Origin: Paenibacillus baekrokdamisoli
GTDB taxonomy: Bacteria > Bacillota > Bacilli > Paenibacillales > Paenibacillaceae
Direction of reading: 5' to 3'
Length of the DNA stretch: 64,000 nucleotides
Assembly (NCBI RefSeq): GCF_003945345.1
Contig: NZ_AP019308.1
Span: forward strand, 310,001-374,000
Made by a program: the position numbers and the translations under genes. Below the pieces are notes generated by a model that saw nothing but the letters and a program-made list of their open reading frames with translations, was not told where the DNA came from and did not search any database. Each line of letters begins with the position of its first letter. The stretch's first letter is position 1. Positions 62,439-64,000 of the stretch are shown here, piece after piece.

Positions 62439-62510
62439 GCACTTCCCCTCAACTATTGCTTACCGCATAATCGCTTCGCGCGATTGGCAAGCAAAGACTG
62501 AAGGAAGTGC
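62439..62510 (+). terminator. Strong hairpin between mutM and ytaF
   Basis: GCACTTCC / GGAAGTGC (62439-62446, 62503-62510) enclose TTGCTTACC / GGCAAGCAA and ATCGC-TTCGC-GCGAT. No T tail follows, so it may be an RNA processing or attenuation structure. Confidence 0.4.
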
Positions 62511-62537
62511 TAGTTAAGCCATCATGGGAGGGACACA

Positions 62538-63236
62538 GTGTTGCTCGTACATGCTGCATCGTTAATTTTGCTTGCTTTTGCCGTTAGCTTGGACGGATTC
62601 GGTGTTGGAGTTACGTATGGTATGCGTCGCATTCGGATACCTATCCTGTCTGTCGTCATTATTGCACTTTGCTCTGGGATTGTTGTGTGGGTTTCCATGC
62701 AGATCGGCGCGGTGCTTAGTGGTTACATGTCACCAATGTTCGCAAAGGGAATCGGTGCGGTTCTGCTTATGCTGATTGGCTGCTGGGCACTCTATCAGTA
62801 TTGGCGTAGAAGTCATCTGAGGGATTCTGATTCAGTACCAGTTGAAGAGGAACAGATTCAAAGGCAAGAGGCTACGCTTGATACCGAAGAAGCCTCAACT
62901 GTACTCATATTAGAGCTTAAACGGCTTGGTCTCGTTATCCAAATTCTACGTACGCCACAGATGGCTGATGTGGATCGTTCCGGCATTATATCTGCGTCCG
63001 AGGCACTGCTGCTTGGTATTGCACTGTCACTGGATAGCTTCGGTGCTGGGCTAGGAGCAGCGATGATTGGCTTCTCACCTATTCTAACGGCTGTTGTTCT
63101 CTCAACAACAAGCGGCCTTTTCTTACTGGCAGGAATGAAGCTTGGCTTCAAATTTGCAGCTTGGCAGGGCATGCGCGCACTCTCGATACTACCTGGAATA
63201 CTGCTCTTTGTAATGGGCTTAGTGAAATTGCTATGA
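62538..63236 (+). CDS. ytaF: Sporulation membrane protein YtaF
   Basis: A 232-residue membrane protein of the MntP/YtaF family: two similar halves of three helices, each with an SLDGFGVG or SLDSFGAG motif (near residues 19 and 164), joined by an acidic loop. Made during sporulation in B. subtilis; precise role unknown. Start GTG 62538 lies 6 bases after GGGAGGG. The stop overlaps the ribosome site of coaE. Confidence 0.92.
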   Translation: MLLVHAASLILLAFAVSLDGFGVGVTYGMRRIRIPILSVVIIALCSGIVVWVSMQIGAVLSGYMSPMFAKGIGAVLLMLIGCWALYQYWRRSHLRDSDSVPVEEEQIQRQEATLDTEEASTVLILELKRLGLVIQILRTPQMADVDRSGIISASEALLLGIALSLDSFGAGLGAAMIGFSPILTAVVLSTTSGLFLLAGMKLGFKFAAWQGMRALSILPGILLFVMGLVKLL

Positions 63237-63249
63237 GGTGAACAAACGA

Positions 63250-63846
63250 ATGAAATTTGGATTAACCGGCGGTATTGCCTGCGGTAAAAGCACCGTATCC
63301 GCAATGCTCGTGGAGCGTGGCGCCAAGCTTGTCGATGCTGACCAGTTCGCCCGGGAAGTTGTGCTTCCCGGGGAGGCCGCGCTTCATGCTATTGTTGCTG
63401 CATTCGGACAAGCCATCTTGAATGACGATGGAACCTTGAATCGAAGTGAACTCGGAAGCCTTGTATTTGGCAACGCCGAGCGACTCAAGCAGCTGGAAGA
63501 TATTCTTCATCCAGCCATTCGCACGAGAATGTGGGAACGAATGAACGCTTATGAACAAGACAATCCCAGTCAGCTTATTATCGCCGATATTCCACTGCTT
63601 TATGAAACCGGACAAGCATCCCTGTATGATGGCATCATAGTCGTATATGTACCGAGAGCTGTTCAGATTCAGAGGCTTATGACTCGTAACTCAATGACGA
63701 CGGAGCAAGCAGAGACACGTATTGCGCTGCAGATGGATATTGAGGAGAAGAAGAGGCTTGCGGATTATGTCATCGATAACAGTGGAACTTTAGAACAAAC
63801 ATCGGTTCAGGTGGAACGATTTTGGCGCGAGCAAGGTCTTGTATGA
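63250..63846 (+). CDS. coaE: Dephospho-CoA kinase
   Basis: A 198-residue kinase for the last step of coenzyme A synthesis. The P-loop GGIACGKST starts near residue 7; DADQFAREVV, LHPAIR and DIPLLYETG match the family. ATG 63250 follows AGGTG at a good distance; GTG 63238 is less likely. The stop TGA overlaps the ATG of the next gene. Confidence 0.96.
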   Translation: MKFGLTGGIACGKSTVSAMLVERGAKLVDADQFAREVVLPGEAALHAIVAAFGQAILNDDGTLNRSELGSLVFGNAERLKQLEDILHPAIRTRMWERMNAYEQDNPSQLIIADIPLLYETGQASLYDGIIVVYVPRAVQIQRLMTRNSMTTEQAETRIALQMDIEEKKRLADYVIDNSGTLEQTSVQVERFWREQGLV

Positions 63847-64000
63847 AGAAGAGACGAGTTATCAAGAAACGTTTTTTTCTCTTTATTGTCATCGTGCTTC
63901 TTGGCCTATTGTTCCTGAAGTCAGACTGGATGAGCCGCTGGCTTTATCCCATTCATTATAAGCAGGAAATTCAGATTAGTGCTGCCAATTATAGTCTTGA
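63843..64000 (+). CDS. Lytic transglycosylase, N-terminal part (cut by window end)
   Basis: ATG 63843 overlaps the coaE stop (ATGA). The 52 visible residues are MKKRRVIKKRF, a hydrophobic segment (FLFIVIVLLGLLFL), then SRWLYPIHYKQEIQISAANYS. This is the N-terminus of the soluble lytic murein transglycosylase-type proteins (SLT domain) found after coaE in Paenibacillus and Bacillus. The catalytic part is outside the window, so this rests on context and the YPI.YK.EI start. Confidence 0.75.
   Translation, partial: MKKRRVIKKRFFLFIVIVLLGLLFLKSDWMSRWLYPIHYKQEIQISAANYSL

Overview
The window is chromosomal DNA of a spore-forming Gram-positive bacterium, most likely Paenibacillus or a close relative. 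This rests on the S-layer (SLH) surface protein, the polA-mutM-ytaF-coaE gene order, the sporulation protein YtaF, the Bacillus-type rhamnose and lactate (lut) operons, strong AGGAGG-type ribosome sites with frequent GTG/TTG starts, and TT(A/C/T)ACA PhoP boxes. I see no prophage, CRISPR array, transposase or rRNA operon.

Layout. 1-5.7 kb: a repeat-rich SLH protein split by a frameshift. 5.7-6.8 kb: a decayed patch with two tRNA relics and a frameshifted HEAT-repeat gene. 6.8-9.8 kb: class I aldolase (fda), a lipoprotein and a PH-domain protein. 9.9-16.1 kb: L-rhamnose operon (rhaEW, a sensory-rhodopsin-transducer-like gene, rhaA, rhaB, rhaR). 16.1-20.3 kb: lactate oxidation operon lutABC with a GntR regulator, preceded by three tandem palindromic repeats. 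20.3-22.3 kb: a two-gene operon encoding a PNKP-type polynucleotide kinase and a Thg1-like 3'-5' RNA polymerase (candidate RNA 5'-end repair), divergent from a small alarmone synthetase. 22.6-38.5 kb: accessory metabolism (AraC regulators, PhyH oxygenase, NAT, DedA, two sugar oxidoreductase clusters, GreA, an IclR-SDR-FAH unit). 38.7-40.9 kb: PadR-controlled MFS exporter. 41.2-55.4 kb: two phosphate uptake systems (pstSCAB-phoU) in tandem. 55.8-58.6 kb: a GGDEF/EAL pair. 58.7-64 kb: polA, mutM, ytaF, coaE and the start of a lytic transglycosylase gene.

How the parts connect. The 41-58.6 kb block looks like one phosphate regulon. Five promoters share the same geometry: hexamers resembling TTNACA every 11 bp, then 9 bp, then a -10 hexamer. 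They precede the secreted CuAO-fold/pstS1 operon, a CBS-MCP gene, pstB1-phoU1, pstS2CAB-phoU2 and the CBS-GGDEF/EAL operon. The CBS-MCP and CBS-GGDEF proteins share a homologous CBS pair, so phosphate status may be linked to chemotaxis-type and c-di-GMP signalling.

A family of palindromic repeats (six copies; 118-bp core in five, 122 bp in the sixth, with compensatory changes in the stems) occupies intergenic regions throughout. A further element of 378 bp shares its terminal inverted repeats.
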